Shown: positions 22,978 to 30,575 of the stretch, in pieces
Layout of the letters: every line of letters begins with the position of its first letter
Numbering within the stretch: the first letter of the stretch is position 1
Assembly: GCA_041485125.1 (NCBI GenBank)
Contig: JBGPIT010000010.1
Location: forward strand, 1-34,309
DNA from: JBGPIT01 sp041485125
Lineage (GTDB): Bacteria; Desulfobacterota; Binatia; UTPRO1
Direction: 5' to 3'
DNA length: 34,309 nt
The notes under the pieces: generated by a model
Told to the model about the DNA's origin: nothing
Seen by the model: only the letters and a program-made list of their open reading frames with translations
The model's database searches: none
Made by a program: the position numbers and the translations under genes

Positions 22978-23445
22978 TTAGCGCGGCGTGAGAACCACGA
23001 CGGGAATGTCGCGCGCGGTTCTTGCCTGATACGAGTCGTAGGGCGGGTACATCGCGGTGAGCTGCGGCCAGTAGCGAGTCTTCTCCTCGGCGCTGGCAGC
23101 GCGCGCGCGCATGGGACGCTTGTCGGTCCCGATCTGGACCTCGATGTCGGGGTGCGCGAGCATGTTCGCGTACCAGAGGGGGCTCCGAGCGGAGCCGCCT
23201 TTCGACGCGACCGTGACGAGGATGTCGCCGTCGCGCAGGAAGAGGAGCGGGGTCGTGCGCGGCTCGCCGGTCTTGCGGCCCGTCGCCGTCACCAGCATGA
23301 CCGGTGCGCCGTGGAGGAAGCGGCCGCCGACTCGGCCGCCGCTGACGCGGTAGAGCCAGGTGTTGGCGCGCGACATGATCTTCGACCCGATGTCGACGAG
23401 GCGCTCTTCGAAGGCGCTGAACGGGCGGGCGGTCGGCTGTGGCAT
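22978..23445 (-). CDS. F420-type deazaflavin-dependent oxidoreductase (DDN/nitroreductase family)
   Basis: The 155-aa split-barrel protein is of the family that includes mycobacterial Ddn. RFLHGAPVMLVTATGRKTG and PRTTPLLFLRDGD form the deazaflavin-binding block. SKGGSARSPLWYANMLAHPD and VQIGTDKRPMRARAAS continue it, and MYPPYDSYQARTARDIPVVVL ends it. It would use reduced coenzyme F420 to reduce quinones or xenobiotics, implying that this organism makes F420. FMN-binding relatives exist, so cofactor choice is an inference. The ATG at 23445 is the only good start. It is divergent from ribB. Confidence 0.85.
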   Translation of the reverse strand: MPQPTARPFSAFEERLVDIGSKIMSRANTWLYRVSGGRVGGRFLHGAPVMLVTATGRKTGEPRTTPLLFLRDGDILVTVASKGGSARSPLWYANMLAHPDIEVQIGTDKRPMRARAASAEEKTRYWPQLTAMYPPYDSYQARTARDIPVVVLTPR

Positions 23446-23557
23446 GGCTGAACCGCGTCATAGGGAGGGCCCGAGCCCGACACAAGGGTAGGTTCGGCGG
23501 CATCTGACCGTCGGCCGGCCGCGCAGACCCGCGGTTTTCTCTGCGTTTCGGGCCGGG

Positions 23558-23563
23558 TATGGT
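23558..23563 (+). promoter_or_regulatory. -10 element 8 nt from the ribB start
   Basis: TATGGT at 23558-23563 is a good -10 hexamer. The ATG at 23572 is 8 nt downstream and lacks a Shine-Dalgarno, suggesting a leaderless mRNA. The -35 is poor. Confidence 0.4.
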
Positions 23564-23571
23564 GAGTGACG

Positions 23572-24768
23572 ATGCTCTCGAACGCCCATCTGCCGCACCT
23601 CGTCTCCATCGAGGAGGCGATCGCGGAGATCCGCGCCGGACGGATGATCATCCTCATGGACGACGAGGACCGCGAGAACGAGGGTGACCTTCTCATGGCG
23701 GCGGAGAAAGTCACGCCCGAGGCGATCGCGTTCATGGCGCGGTACGCGCGCGGGCTCATCTGCGTGCCGCTCACCGAGGAGAAGCTCGACGAGCTCGGCC
23801 TGCCAATGATGGTGAGCGAGAACACCGCGCCGCTCGGCACGGCCTTCACGACCTCGATCGACGCCCGGCGCGGCGTTACCTCCGGGATCTCTGCGGCGGA
23901 CCGCGCGACGACGATCCTGACGGCGGTACGAGACGGCGCCGGCCCGAGCGACATCGTCACCCCCGGCCACGTGTTCCCGCTCCGCGCCCGTCGCGGCGGT
24001 GTTCTGGTGCGGACCGGGCAGACCGAGGGCGCCGTCGACCTCGCGCGCCTCGCCGGCCTCAAGCCCGCCGGCGTGATCTGCGAGATCATGAAAGAGGACG
24101 GTTCGATGGCGCGCCTTCCCGAGCTCGAGGTCTTCGCCGCCGAGCACGGGCTCAAGATCGCGACCGTCGCCGACTTGATCCAATATCGGCTCCGTCACGA
24201 CTCGTTGGTCCATCGCATCGCGGAGGCGCGGCTGCCGGTCCGGTTCGGCGGCGACTTCCGCGCCGTCGTCTACGGCAGCGACGTCGACGGCGGCGAGCAC
24301 CTGGCGCTGGTGCGGGGCACGATCACTCCCGACGAGCCGACCCTGGTGCGAACGCACGCCGAGTACCTTCCCGGCGACGTCTTCGGCTACGTGCAGCGCA
24401 ACACCGGCGCGGTGCTCCAGCGTGCGATGCAGGTGATCGCGGACGAGGATCGCGGCGTCATCCTCTATCTCCGCCGCGCCGAGCAGGGCGTCGACCTTTT
24501 CACCGGCGCCGACACGGCAGGGCAGTCGAGCGGCGAGCCGAGCACGAATCCCGTGACGCGGCTGCGCGATTTCCGCGACTACGGCATCGGCGCGCAGATC
24601 CTGCGCGACCTCGGTGTCGGCAAGATCCGCCTGCTCACCAACTACCCGCGACGCCTCGTGAGTCTGCCCGGCTACGGGCTCGAGATCGTGGAGTGCGTCC
24701 CGCTGTCGGTCGGTGCGCCGCCGGCGCCACCCGACGAGAGCACCTCGAGAGTCGCGAAGCTGCGCTGA
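23572..24768 (+). CDS. ribB: DHBP synthase fused to a degenerate GTP-cyclohydrolase-II domain (RibBX-like)
   Basis: The 398-aa protein has an intact RibB half (about 12-205). DDEDRENEGDL, GLICVPL, RRGVTSGISAADRATT, GHVFPLRARRGGVLVRTGQT and EIMKEDGSMAR carry the catalytic and metal residues for ribulose-5-phosphate to DHBP, in riboflavin and deazaflavin synthesis. The RibA half (about 215-398) has lost the zinc cysteines: SEC reads AEY (Tyr265), and RCDCG reads QRNTG (276-280). The catalytic loop is also altered. GTP cyclohydrolase activity is thus unlikely and a separate ribA is expected elsewhere. This resembles RibBX proteins of Proteobacteria. GTG at 23566 is an alternative start. No FMN riboswitch was recognised. 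Confidence 0.9.
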   Translation: MLSNAHLPHLVSIEEAIAEIRAGRMIILMDDEDRENEGDLLMAAEKVTPEAIAFMARYARGLICVPLTEEKLDELGLPMMVSENTAPLGTAFTTSIDARRGVTSGISAADRATTILTAVRDGAGPSDIVTPGHVFPLRARRGGVLVRTGQTEGAVDLARLAGLKPAGVICEIMKEDGSMARLPELEVFAAEHGLKIATVADLIQYRLRHDSLVHRIAEARLPVRFGGDFRAVVYGSDVDGGEHLALVRGTITPDEPTLVRTHAEYLPGDVFGYVQRNTGAVLQRAMQVIADEDRGVILYLRRAEQGVDLFTGADTAGQSSGEPSTNPVTRLRDFRDYGIGAQILRDLGVGKIRLLTNYPRRLVSLPGYGLEIVECVPLSVGAPPAPPDESTSRVAKLR

Positions 24769-24821
24769 CGATGGAGGTTCGAGGGACGGAGCGCGCGCGC
24801 CGTGATGGACGCGGGCGCGCC

Positions 24822-24853
24822 ACGCATCGGACCCGCGATCGGCGGCGATGCGT
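24822..24853. terminator. Weak hairpin between convergent ribB and pagL
   Basis: ACGCATCG (24822-24829) and CGATGCGT (24846-24853) form a perfect 8-bp stem with a 16-nt loop. It lies in the 101-nt convergent gap and could terminate both genes. Confidence 0.35.
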
Positions 24854-24869
24854 TGCGGGCGTCGCGCCG

Positions 24870-25475
24870 CTAGCGGAAGGTGACGCCGACCAGACCGTAG
24901 ATCGTGTTCACGCCGGGGTTACCGCCGTGGATGCCGGCGTTCGACATGTGCCGGAAGCGCACGGCGAACGTCAGGCTCAAGTCCTGGCTCAGCTGGTACT
25001 CGAGACCACCGCCGATCTGGGACGTGAACTGAACCTGTGTGCCGAGGCTCTGCTTGCGGATGTCGGTGTAGAGAATGCCCTCGCCGCCCTCGATGAACGG
25101 ACGCACGACGCCGTCCCCGAACGTGAGCTTCGCGAAGAGCGGGCTCACGCCGACCTCCCAGCTCTTGGTCTGATGCTTCCCGTGACTGTCGTCGAGGAAG
25201 GCGGCCCACGGCTCGATGATCCAGAGGCCGGTGATGTTGCGCTCGCGGAGCCAGCGGTCGGCGCTCGACCAGAGCGGCAGTCCGACGTCGGCGTGCAGCG
25301 CGTAGTATTGGATCAGGCTCGAGGGATTGACGCCGCCGGCAAGGCGCAGCGACCACTCGCGGACGCCGAACGGCTGGTCGTCGGCGGGCTCGGCGGCGTT
25401 CGCGATGCCGAGCGCGAGCACCACCCAGATCGTGACGGCGACGAGCGCAGCGGAAAGGCGTCGGTCGCGATCCAT
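24870..25475 (-). CDS. pagL: Lipid A 3-O-deacylase-like outer-membrane protein
   Basis: The 201-aa product has a signal peptide (to about residue 27, ALGIANA). It then has alternating amphipathic strands typical of an 8-strand outer-membrane barrel. The C-terminal motif FRHMSNAGIHGGNPGVNT carries His176 and Ser178 and matches the PagL catalytic H-x-S-N-A-G. The protein ends in VGVTFR, where barrel proteins usually end in an aromatic residue; here Phe is penultimate. PagL removes the 3-O acyl chain of lipid A. A distant acyloxyacyl-hydrolase variant is the main alternative. The ATG at 25475 lies at the end of an inverted repeat and no Shine-Dalgarno is seen. Confidence 0.82.
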   Translation of the reverse strand: MDRDRRLSAALVAVTIWVVLALGIANAAEPADDQPFGVREWSLRLAGGVNPSSLIQYYALHADVGLPLWSSADRWLRERNITGLWIIEPWAAFLDDSHGKHQTKSWEVGVSPLFAKLTFGDGVVRPFIEGGEGILYTDIRKQSLGTQVQFTSQIGGGLEYQLSQDLSLTFAVRFRHMSNAGIHGGNPGVNTIYGLVGVTFR

Positions 25476-25493
25476 AGAGCGGTGTCGCTCTAT
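25474..25493. repeat. Perfect palindrome covering the pagL start
   Basis: ATAGAGCG (25474-25481) and CGCTCTAT (25486-25493) flank a 4-nt spacer. In pagL mRNA the stem would end at the AU of the start codon. This suggests an operator or a translation-blocking hairpin. Confidence 0.5.
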
Positions 25494-25574
25494 CGTGATC
25501 GTTGCGCGTCGGCAAGGCGGGTCGACGGCGCCGGTGTCCGACGACGATCGCCGCGCCCGTTCGGCGTCGAACGG

Positions 25575-27293
25575 ATGCGGGGCGTGTGGCTCGCTGTCGT
25601 GATGCTCGCGGCCGCGTGCGCGTCGCTCGCGCCGATCCCGGTCGCGGCTGCGGCGGAGCCGAACCTCGAAACCGAGTGGAAGGTCGTGTCGCGGCCGGCG
25701 GCCGAGCGTGGCAGAATCGCGATGTCGCTCGTCATCCGTCTCGAGCCCGGATGGCACGTGAACGCGCACGAGCCGGGGCGGAAGTATCTCATTCCGACGA
25801 CGCTCGAGGTCGACCCGCCGCCGCAGACGACGGTCGCGGCGGTGCGCTACCCCGAGCCCGTCACGCGCACGTTGCCCTTCGCCGGCGACGAGCCGCTCGC
25901 GCTCTACGAGGGCACGTTCGCGATCGACGTCGACCTCGACGGCGCCGCGACCGGGCCGCTGACGGGACGGCTGCGCTATCAGGCGTGCAGCGACGAGCGC
26001 TGCTTGCCGCCGCGGGTCGCGACCGCGACGCTGCCGCTCGGATCGCCGGCGGGCGCGCAGGCGAATGACGCGGCCGCCGCTCGTTCCGACCGCGAGTCAC
26101 CGTTCGCGCGCTGGATGCGCGACCTCGGCCTCGCCGGCACGCTCGCGCTCGCCGCGCTCTTCGGGCTCGGCCTCAACCTGACGCCGTGCGTGTATCCCGT
26201 GATCTCGATCACGATCGCCTACTTCGGCGGTCAAAGCGCCGATTCGCCACGACGGGTAGCGCTGCTGGCGGGCGCCTACGTGCTCGGCATCGCGCTCACG
26301 TTCTCGGCTCTCGGGGTCGCGGCGGCCCTGTCAGGGGGGCTTTTCGGCGCCGCGCTGCAACGGCCGCTGGTCCTGGTCGGGATCGCCACCGTGCTGGTCG
26401 CGCTCGCCGCCAGTAACTTCGGCCTCTACCAGTTTCGCCTGCCGGCGTTGCTCAACCAGCGTGCCGGCAAGGCCTCGGCCGGTGTCGCCGGCGCGCTCGC
26501 GATGGGGCTCACGATGGGCGTCGTCGCGGCGCCTTGTGTCGGACCGATCATCGTCGCGCTCCTGCTCTTCGTCGCCGCGCGGCAGGACGCGGTGCTGGGA
26601 TTCATGCTGTTCTTCGCGCTCGCGCTCGGCATGGGGCTTCCCTACCTGGGGCTGGCGCTCGCCGCGGGCTCGATCAAACGCCTGCCCCGCTCCGGCGAGT
26701 GGCTGGTTTGGATCGAGCACCTGTTCGGCGTCGTGCTCCTCGGCCTCGCGGTCTACTTCCTACGCCCGGTGATCGGGGAGCGGGCGGCGACGCTCACGAC
26801 CGCCGCTCTGATCGCGGGTGCTGGATTCTATCTCGGCTTCCTCGATCCCGCCGCCCATTCGCTCGTCTCGTTCCGCGTGTTCCGCCGCGCCGCCGGTGTC
26901 GTCGCGATCGCGGCGGCGGTGTGGGTCGCGGTGCCGCGCGCGTCGCGGAGCACGATCGCTTGGCAGCCCTTCACACCCGACGCCCTCGCGGCGGCCGGCA
27001 GCGCCGGCAAGCCGGCGATCGTCGACTTCACCGCGAGCTGGTGCCTGCCGTGTCGCGAGAACGACACCCACACGTTCACCGATGACCAGGTCGGCGCCGA
27101 GGCCGGCCACTTCGTGATGCTGCGTGCCGACGTGAGCCAAATGAATCCCGAGACGGAGGAGTGGATGAGCCGCTACAGTATCGTCGGGGTGCCGACGATT
27201 CTCTTCTACGGTTCGGAAGGTCGCGAGAAGACCCGCGTCGTCGGCTTCGTCGAGCCCGAGCGCTTTCTCGCCTTGATGCGAGGAGGAACATGA
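25575..27293 (+). CDS. dsbD: Thiol:disulfide interchange protein DsbD
   Basis: The 572-aa protein has a signal sequence (about 1-26) and an N-terminal alpha domain with redox Cys138 and Cys143 (QACSDERCLP). The eight-helix membrane domain (about 175-455) carries Cys205 (LTPCVYP) and Cys321 (AAPCVGP). The C-terminal thioredoxin domain has Cys490 and Cys493 (SWCLPC). All three cysteine pairs of the electron relay are thus present. It transfers reducing power from cytoplasmic thioredoxin to the periplasm. The ATG at 25575 lacks a clear ribosome site; an upstream start is not supported by a signal peptide. The stop overlaps hslO by ATGA. Confidence 0.94.
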   Translation: MRGVWLAVVMLAAACASLAPIPVAAAAEPNLETEWKVVSRPAAERGRIAMSLVIRLEPGWHVNAHEPGRKYLIPTTLEVDPPPQTTVAAVRYPEPVTRTLPFAGDEPLALYEGTFAIDVDLDGAATGPLTGRLRYQACSDERCLPPRVATATLPLGSPAGAQANDAAAARSDRESPFARWMRDLGLAGTLALAALFGLGLNLTPCVYPVISITIAYFGGQSADSPRRVALLAGAYVLGIALTFSALGVAAALSGGLFGAALQRPLVLVGIATVLVALAASNFGLYQFRLPALLNQRAGKASAGVAGALAMGLTMGVVAAPCVGPIIVALLLFVAARQDAVLGFMLFFALALGMGLPYLGLALAAGSIKRLPRSGEWLVWIEHLFGVVLLGLAVYFLRPVIGERAATLTTAALIAGAGFYLGFLDPAAHSLVSFRVFRRAAGVVAIAAAVWVAVPRASRSTIAWQPFTPDALAAAGSAGKPAIVDFTASWCLPCRENDTHTFTDDQVGAEAGHFVMLRADVSQMNPETEEWMSRYSIVGVPTILFYGSEGREKTRVVGFVEPERFLALMRGGT

Positions 27294-28192
27294 ACGGGGT
27301 TGGCGTACAGGAGGACTTCCTCGTGCGGGTGAGTGCGGCGGGCGACACGGTGCGCGCGATCGCGGCGGTGACGACCGGTGTCGTGGAAGAGGCGCGCCGC
27401 CGCCACGGGACCTACCCCACCGCGACCGCCGCGCTCGGCCGGACGCTCACCGCCGGGCTCTTGCTCGGCGCGACGATGAAGGACGAGGAGCGCCTGTCGA
27501 TCGAGCTCTCCTGCGACGGACCGCTCAAGCGCGTGATGGTGTCGACCACCGGCAGCAACCAGGTGCGCGGCTACGTGGGCCGGCCCGCGACCCACCTGCC
27601 CTCGAAGAACGGCAAGCTCGACGTCGCCGGCGCGGTCGGCGAGGGCCTCCTCTGCGTCATCCGCACCCAGCCGTGGAACAAGGAGCCGTACCGCAGCATC
27701 ATGCAGATCGTCTCCGGCGAGATCGGCCAGGACATCGCGCACTATCTGCTCACCTCGGAGCAGATCCCCTCGGCGGTCGGGCTCGGCGTCTTCGTGAACC
27801 GCGCCGGTGACGTCGGCGCCGCGGGCGGCTTCCTCGTCCAGCTGATGAGCGGCGGCTCCGAGGAGACGATCGGCCGCGTCGAGGCGAACGTCGCGGCCTT
27901 GCCGGCGGTGACGGCGCTCGTGCGTGAAGGTCGAGGTCCCGACGAGATCCTGCAGGCCGTCCTGGCCGGTCTCGAGCCGACCCGTGTCGGCGAGGCGCCG
28001 GTCGCGTTCGGGTGTCACTGCACCCGCGAGCGGGTCTTCGGCGCGCTTCTTCTCCTCGGCCGTGCCGAGATCGCCGACATGATCGCGACCGACGGCCAGG
28101 CCGAGGTGACCTGCGAGTTCTGCGCCGAGCGCTACCTGATCGATCGCGACGAGCTCGCGACGCTCGCGGCCGAGCCGGCCGGATCGGCGTGA
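27290..28192 (+). CDS. hslO: Redox-regulated chaperone Hsp33
   Basis: The 300-aa chaperone has the conserved N-terminal core and a zinc centre of Cys242-x-Cys244 (GCHCTRERV) and Cys275-x2-Cys278 (CEFC). When oxidised these cysteines form disulfides and the protein becomes an active holdase in the cytoplasm. The start ATG at 27290 follows AGGAGG and overlaps the dsbD stop (ATGA), so the two redox genes are co-expressed. The last 61 nt are antisense to the end of the convergent ferritin-like gene. Length is typical (about 290-300). Confidence 0.96.
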   Translation: MNGVGVQEDFLVRVSAAGDTVRAIAAVTTGVVEEARRRHGTYPTATAALGRTLTAGLLLGATMKDEERLSIELSCDGPLKRVMVSTTGSNQVRGYVGRPATHLPSKNGKLDVAGAVGEGLLCVIRTQPWNKEPYRSIMQIVSGEIGQDIAHYLLTSEQIPSAVGLGVFVNRAGDVGAAGGFLVQLMSGGSEETIGRVEANVAALPAVTALVREGRGPDEILQAVLAGLEPTRVGEAPVAFGCHCTRERVFGALLLLGRAEIADMIATDGQAEVTCEFCAERYLIDRDELATLAAEPAGSA

Positions 28193-29025
28193 GACGCGAG
28201 CATCGCGCCGGCGGCGTCACGGTCGGCCGCCGGAGTGGTCGAGTTGTCCGCGTCGGTGCCGCACGCGTCGATCCAGGCCTCGAGAAGCGGGACGCCGGCG
28301 AGACCGGGTAGCGCACGGATCGTCGCGTCGACCCGCTCGGCCGCGGCGCGGCCGGCGCTCCCGCTGAAGAGGTAGCGGGCGAGGAAGCGCGTCTCCTCCT
28401 TCGGCTGCACGCCGGTTCCGACCGGAGCCCAGAATCGTTGGATGAGATAGCGCGTGATGCGCGCGGTCGCCGGGGTCGCGAGGCGTCGCTCCGCCTGGCG
28501 GAAGTAGAAGAAGAAGTGCCGCGACTCGTCGCGCACGATGCGCGACAGCAGCTCCGTCAGGACCGGGTGGCCGCTGACGGCGATCAGACGCCGGTACCCG
28601 GTGAGGGTCGTGAGCTCGTTGATTGCGCCCCAAGTCATGTGCACGGCGACGAAGTCGGGCCAGGCGCGCGCGATCCAGCTCGTCGCGACCGCCTCGAGGC
28701 GCTGCCCGAACGGGGCACGCGACCGCAAGCGCTCGACCGGAGTGGCGCCCGCGCAAACCAAGAACTGCGCTAGCGCGCGCCCGTGAAACGACTCCTCGTA
28801 GAGCCAACACGCGAGAAAGGCGGCGACCTCCGGATCGTCGATCGCGCGCGTCGAGAGCAGTGTGCGGAGATAGATGATCGTGTGGCTCTCGATGTCCTGC
28901 ATGTAGCGTAGGCAGCGGATCGCCCCGTCGGGCAGGGCGTGGCTCGGGATGTCGGCCCAGGGCAGGTCGGAAAGCTCGAGAGCCCGCGAACGGCTGAGGT
29001 ACTGCTCGAGATCGAAGTTGTCCAT
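28132..29025 (-). CDS. Ferritin-like diiron protein, acyl-ACP-desaturase-like
   Basis: The 297-aa helical protein has candidate diiron ligands Glu46 (DIESH), Glu78-x2-His81 (EESFHG), Glu137 (GAINE) and Glu167-x2-His170 (DESRHFFFY). The paired E-x2-H spacing matches the plant-type stearoyl-ACP desaturase/ferritin-like superfamily, as in mycobacterial DesA. It may introduce double bonds into acyl-ACP or hydroxylate an unknown substrate. The last 60 residues, rich in Ala/Ser/Asp, are antisense to hslO and unusual for the family. The ATG at 29025 is 7 nt after TATCAT, suggesting a leaderless transcript. The reaction is unproven. Confidence 0.75.
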   Translation of the reverse strand: MDNFDLEQYLSRSRALELSDLPWADIPSHALPDGAIRCLRYMQDIESHTIIYLRTLLSTRAIDDPEVAAFLACWLYEESFHGRALAQFLVCAGATPVERLRSRAPFGQRLEAVATSWIARAWPDFVAVHMTWGAINELTTLTGYRRLIAVSGHPVLTELLSRIVRDESRHFFFYFRQAERRLATPATARITRYLIQRFWAPVGTGVQPKEETRFLARYLFSGSAGRAAAERVDATIRALPGLAGVPLLEAWIDACGTDADNSTTPAADRDAAGAMLASHADPAGSAASVASSSRSIR

Positions 29026-29032
29026 CGACTCT

Positions 29033-29038
29033 ATGATA
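29033..29038 (-). promoter_or_regulatory. -10 element 7 nt from the ferritin-like start
   Basis: On the minus strand TATCAT (29038-29033) is followed by AGAGTCG and the ATG at 29025, which has no Shine-Dalgarno. This fits leaderless transcription. The -35 is poor. Confidence 0.4.
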
Positions 29039-29071
29039 CGAGGGCGGATACCGCTCCGGATTGCCTCGATT

Positions 29072-29656
29072 TCACGGCTGGCACTCGACGATCAGGAAGA
29101 CGCAGCCGCCCTCGGAGCGGAGGCCGTCGTGGAGCGTACCGGGCGGCGCCAAATGGTAGTCGCCGGTTTGCATGCGGCGCCCGGCGACCTCGAAGTCGCC
29201 CTGCAGGATGTAGCAATGCTCGACCACGGTGTGCGCGTGGGAGCGCAGCGTCGCGCCCGGCTGCATGCGGATGACGTAGCTCCGCGAGCGCGTCGCCCGG
29301 TCGGTGCCGAGCGCCCGCCGCGCCACACCCGGCGCGACGTCCTCCCAGTCTTCGTGGTCGCCGTCGACAAAGACGAAGCGCGCGTCGAGCGGAGACGCTG
29401 CCATGGCGGGGTGCTCGGCGGGTGCGCCGACGTCGGCGAGCAGCCGGGCACGCGCCGATGCGGGCGGTGCGACCGGCGCGACCGCGAGCGCGAGATCGTC
29501 GGCGACCGCCGCGAAATCCTCGACCTCGGCACGACACGCGTCGCAGCCGCCGGCGAGGTGCTCGGCGAACCGCCGCGCCTCGTCGGCCTCGAGCGATCCG
29601 AGCACGTAGGCCGCCGCGAGCGCGCGGAGGTCGTCGGTGACCTGGGCGTGAATCAC
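29072..29656 (-). CDS. ChrR-like anti-sigma factor with cupin domain
   Basis: The 194-aa product has an N-terminal zinc-binding anti-sigma motif (His33, Cys38, Cys41 in EHLAGGCDACRAEV). A C-terminal cupin domain (about 95-190) has metal-type residues RSHAHTVVEHCY (His140, His142, Glu146) and PGTLHDG (His176). This is the layout of ChrR anti-sigma factors, which hold an ECF sigma until a signal such as singlet oxygen arrives. GTG start at 29656 overlaps the sigma gene stop (GTGA), coupling the two. The cupin could sense metal, oxidant or a small ligand. The spacing His-x4-Cys is one residue longer than the usual H-x3-C-x2-C. Confidence 0.85.
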   Translation of the reverse strand: MIHAQVTDDLRALAAAYVLGSLEADEARRFAEHLAGGCDACRAEVEDFAAVADDLALAVAPVAPPASARARLLADVGAPAEHPAMAASPLDARFVFVDGDHEDWEDVAPGVARRALGTDRATRSRSYVIRMQPGATLRSHAHTVVEHCYILQGDFEVAGRRMQTGDYHLAPPGTLHDGLRSEGGCVFLIVECQP

Positions 29657-30273
29657 AGCAAGGCCCTTCCAGCGCTGCCGAGCGCGTCGCGCAGGCGCAT
29701 CATGCCGATCCGGATGCGGGTCTTCACGGTGCCGAGCGGCTCGCCGAGCTTCGCCGCGATCTCGCTCTGGCTCAGCCCACCGAAATACGCGAGCTCGATC
29801 ACTTGCCGCTGCTCCGCGGCGAGTCGCGTGAGTGCCCCCTGCACGACGCGCCGGCGCTCGGCGAGCGCGGTACTCTCTTCCGGCGTCGGGGCGGTGCTCG
29901 CGACCGGTGTCGCGTCGTCGAGCGGCTCGACGCGGGCGCGCTCGGCCGCGGCGGAGCGCATGCGGTCGATTGCGCGCGAGCGCGCCAGCATGAGCAGCCA
30001 GGCGAGCGGACGGCCGCGGTCGGGGTCGTAGCGCGCCGCTTGGTGCCACACCTGCCGGTAGACGTCGACCGTCACCTCCTCCGCATCGCGTTCGTCTTTC
30101 AAGATGCGCATGGCAATGCCGTGGACGTAGGACGCCGTACCGTCGTACAGCGCCGCGAGGGCGTGGCCGTCGGCACTCGCGGTCCGTGCGATCAGCGCTG
30201 AAAGTGGATCTTCGCCGGAATCCACGGCAGCGAGGTTGTGACGTCCCGCCAATCGATCGTTCTCCGCTGACAT
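29653..30273 (-). CDS. ECF sigma factor, partner of the ChrR-like anti-sigma
   Basis: The 206-aa protein has sigma region 2 (about 38-108: LYDGTASYVHGIAMRILKDE, then EEVTVDVYRQVWHQA and LAWLLMLARSRAIDRMR) and region 4 (about 148-196: LAAEQRQVIELAYFGGLSQS, then EIAAKLGEPLGTVKTRI). Region 3 is absent, as in ECF type. It is coupled by GTGA to the anti-sigma gene. It should direct RNA polymerase to a stress or envelope regulon when released. ATG at 30273 is well placed; the upstream frame reads as non-coding. It is divergent from a second ECF module. Confidence 0.93.
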   Translation of the reverse strand: MSAENDRLAGRHNLAAVDSGEDPLSALIARTASADGHALAALYDGTASYVHGIAMRILKDERDAEEVTVDVYRQVWHQAARYDPDRGRPLAWLLMLARSRAIDRMRSAAAERARVEPLDDATPVASTAPTPEESTALAERRRVVQGALTRLAAEQRQVIELAYFGGLSQSEIAAKLGEPLGTVKTRIRIGMMRLRDALGSAGRALL

Positions 30274-30575
30274 ATACGGCACTCGGCGCACGATCGGATC
30301 TCGCGACCGCGCTGCAGGCGGCTGTAGCACCTTCCGCCGTGGCGCAAAACTCGCGCCGGACCCATCCAATCGGACGTTTCGGGCCGTATATCGGTCGCGA
30401 TGCACGCACGGGGCGGACCGATGCCCACGGACGGCGCGGGCGGGAGGGGAGCCGGGGGGTCGGTTTCGCATCGTGACGGGATTCCAGCAATGATGCCGGC
30501 CAAGCATGCGGTACGTTCCGCCCACCCGTCGCTCGACCGCGCGACCGGCATGACTGTCCTCTAGCGAGAGCGCCG
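30274..30575. other. 302-bp gap between two divergent ECF sigma genes
   Basis: No gene is supported here. The two modules may be driven from this segment, and auto-regulated ECF promoters would be expected, but no convincing -35/-10 pair could be fixed. A TAGCGA (30562-30567) lies 8 nt before the TTG start of the second sigma gene. Confidence 0.4.
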
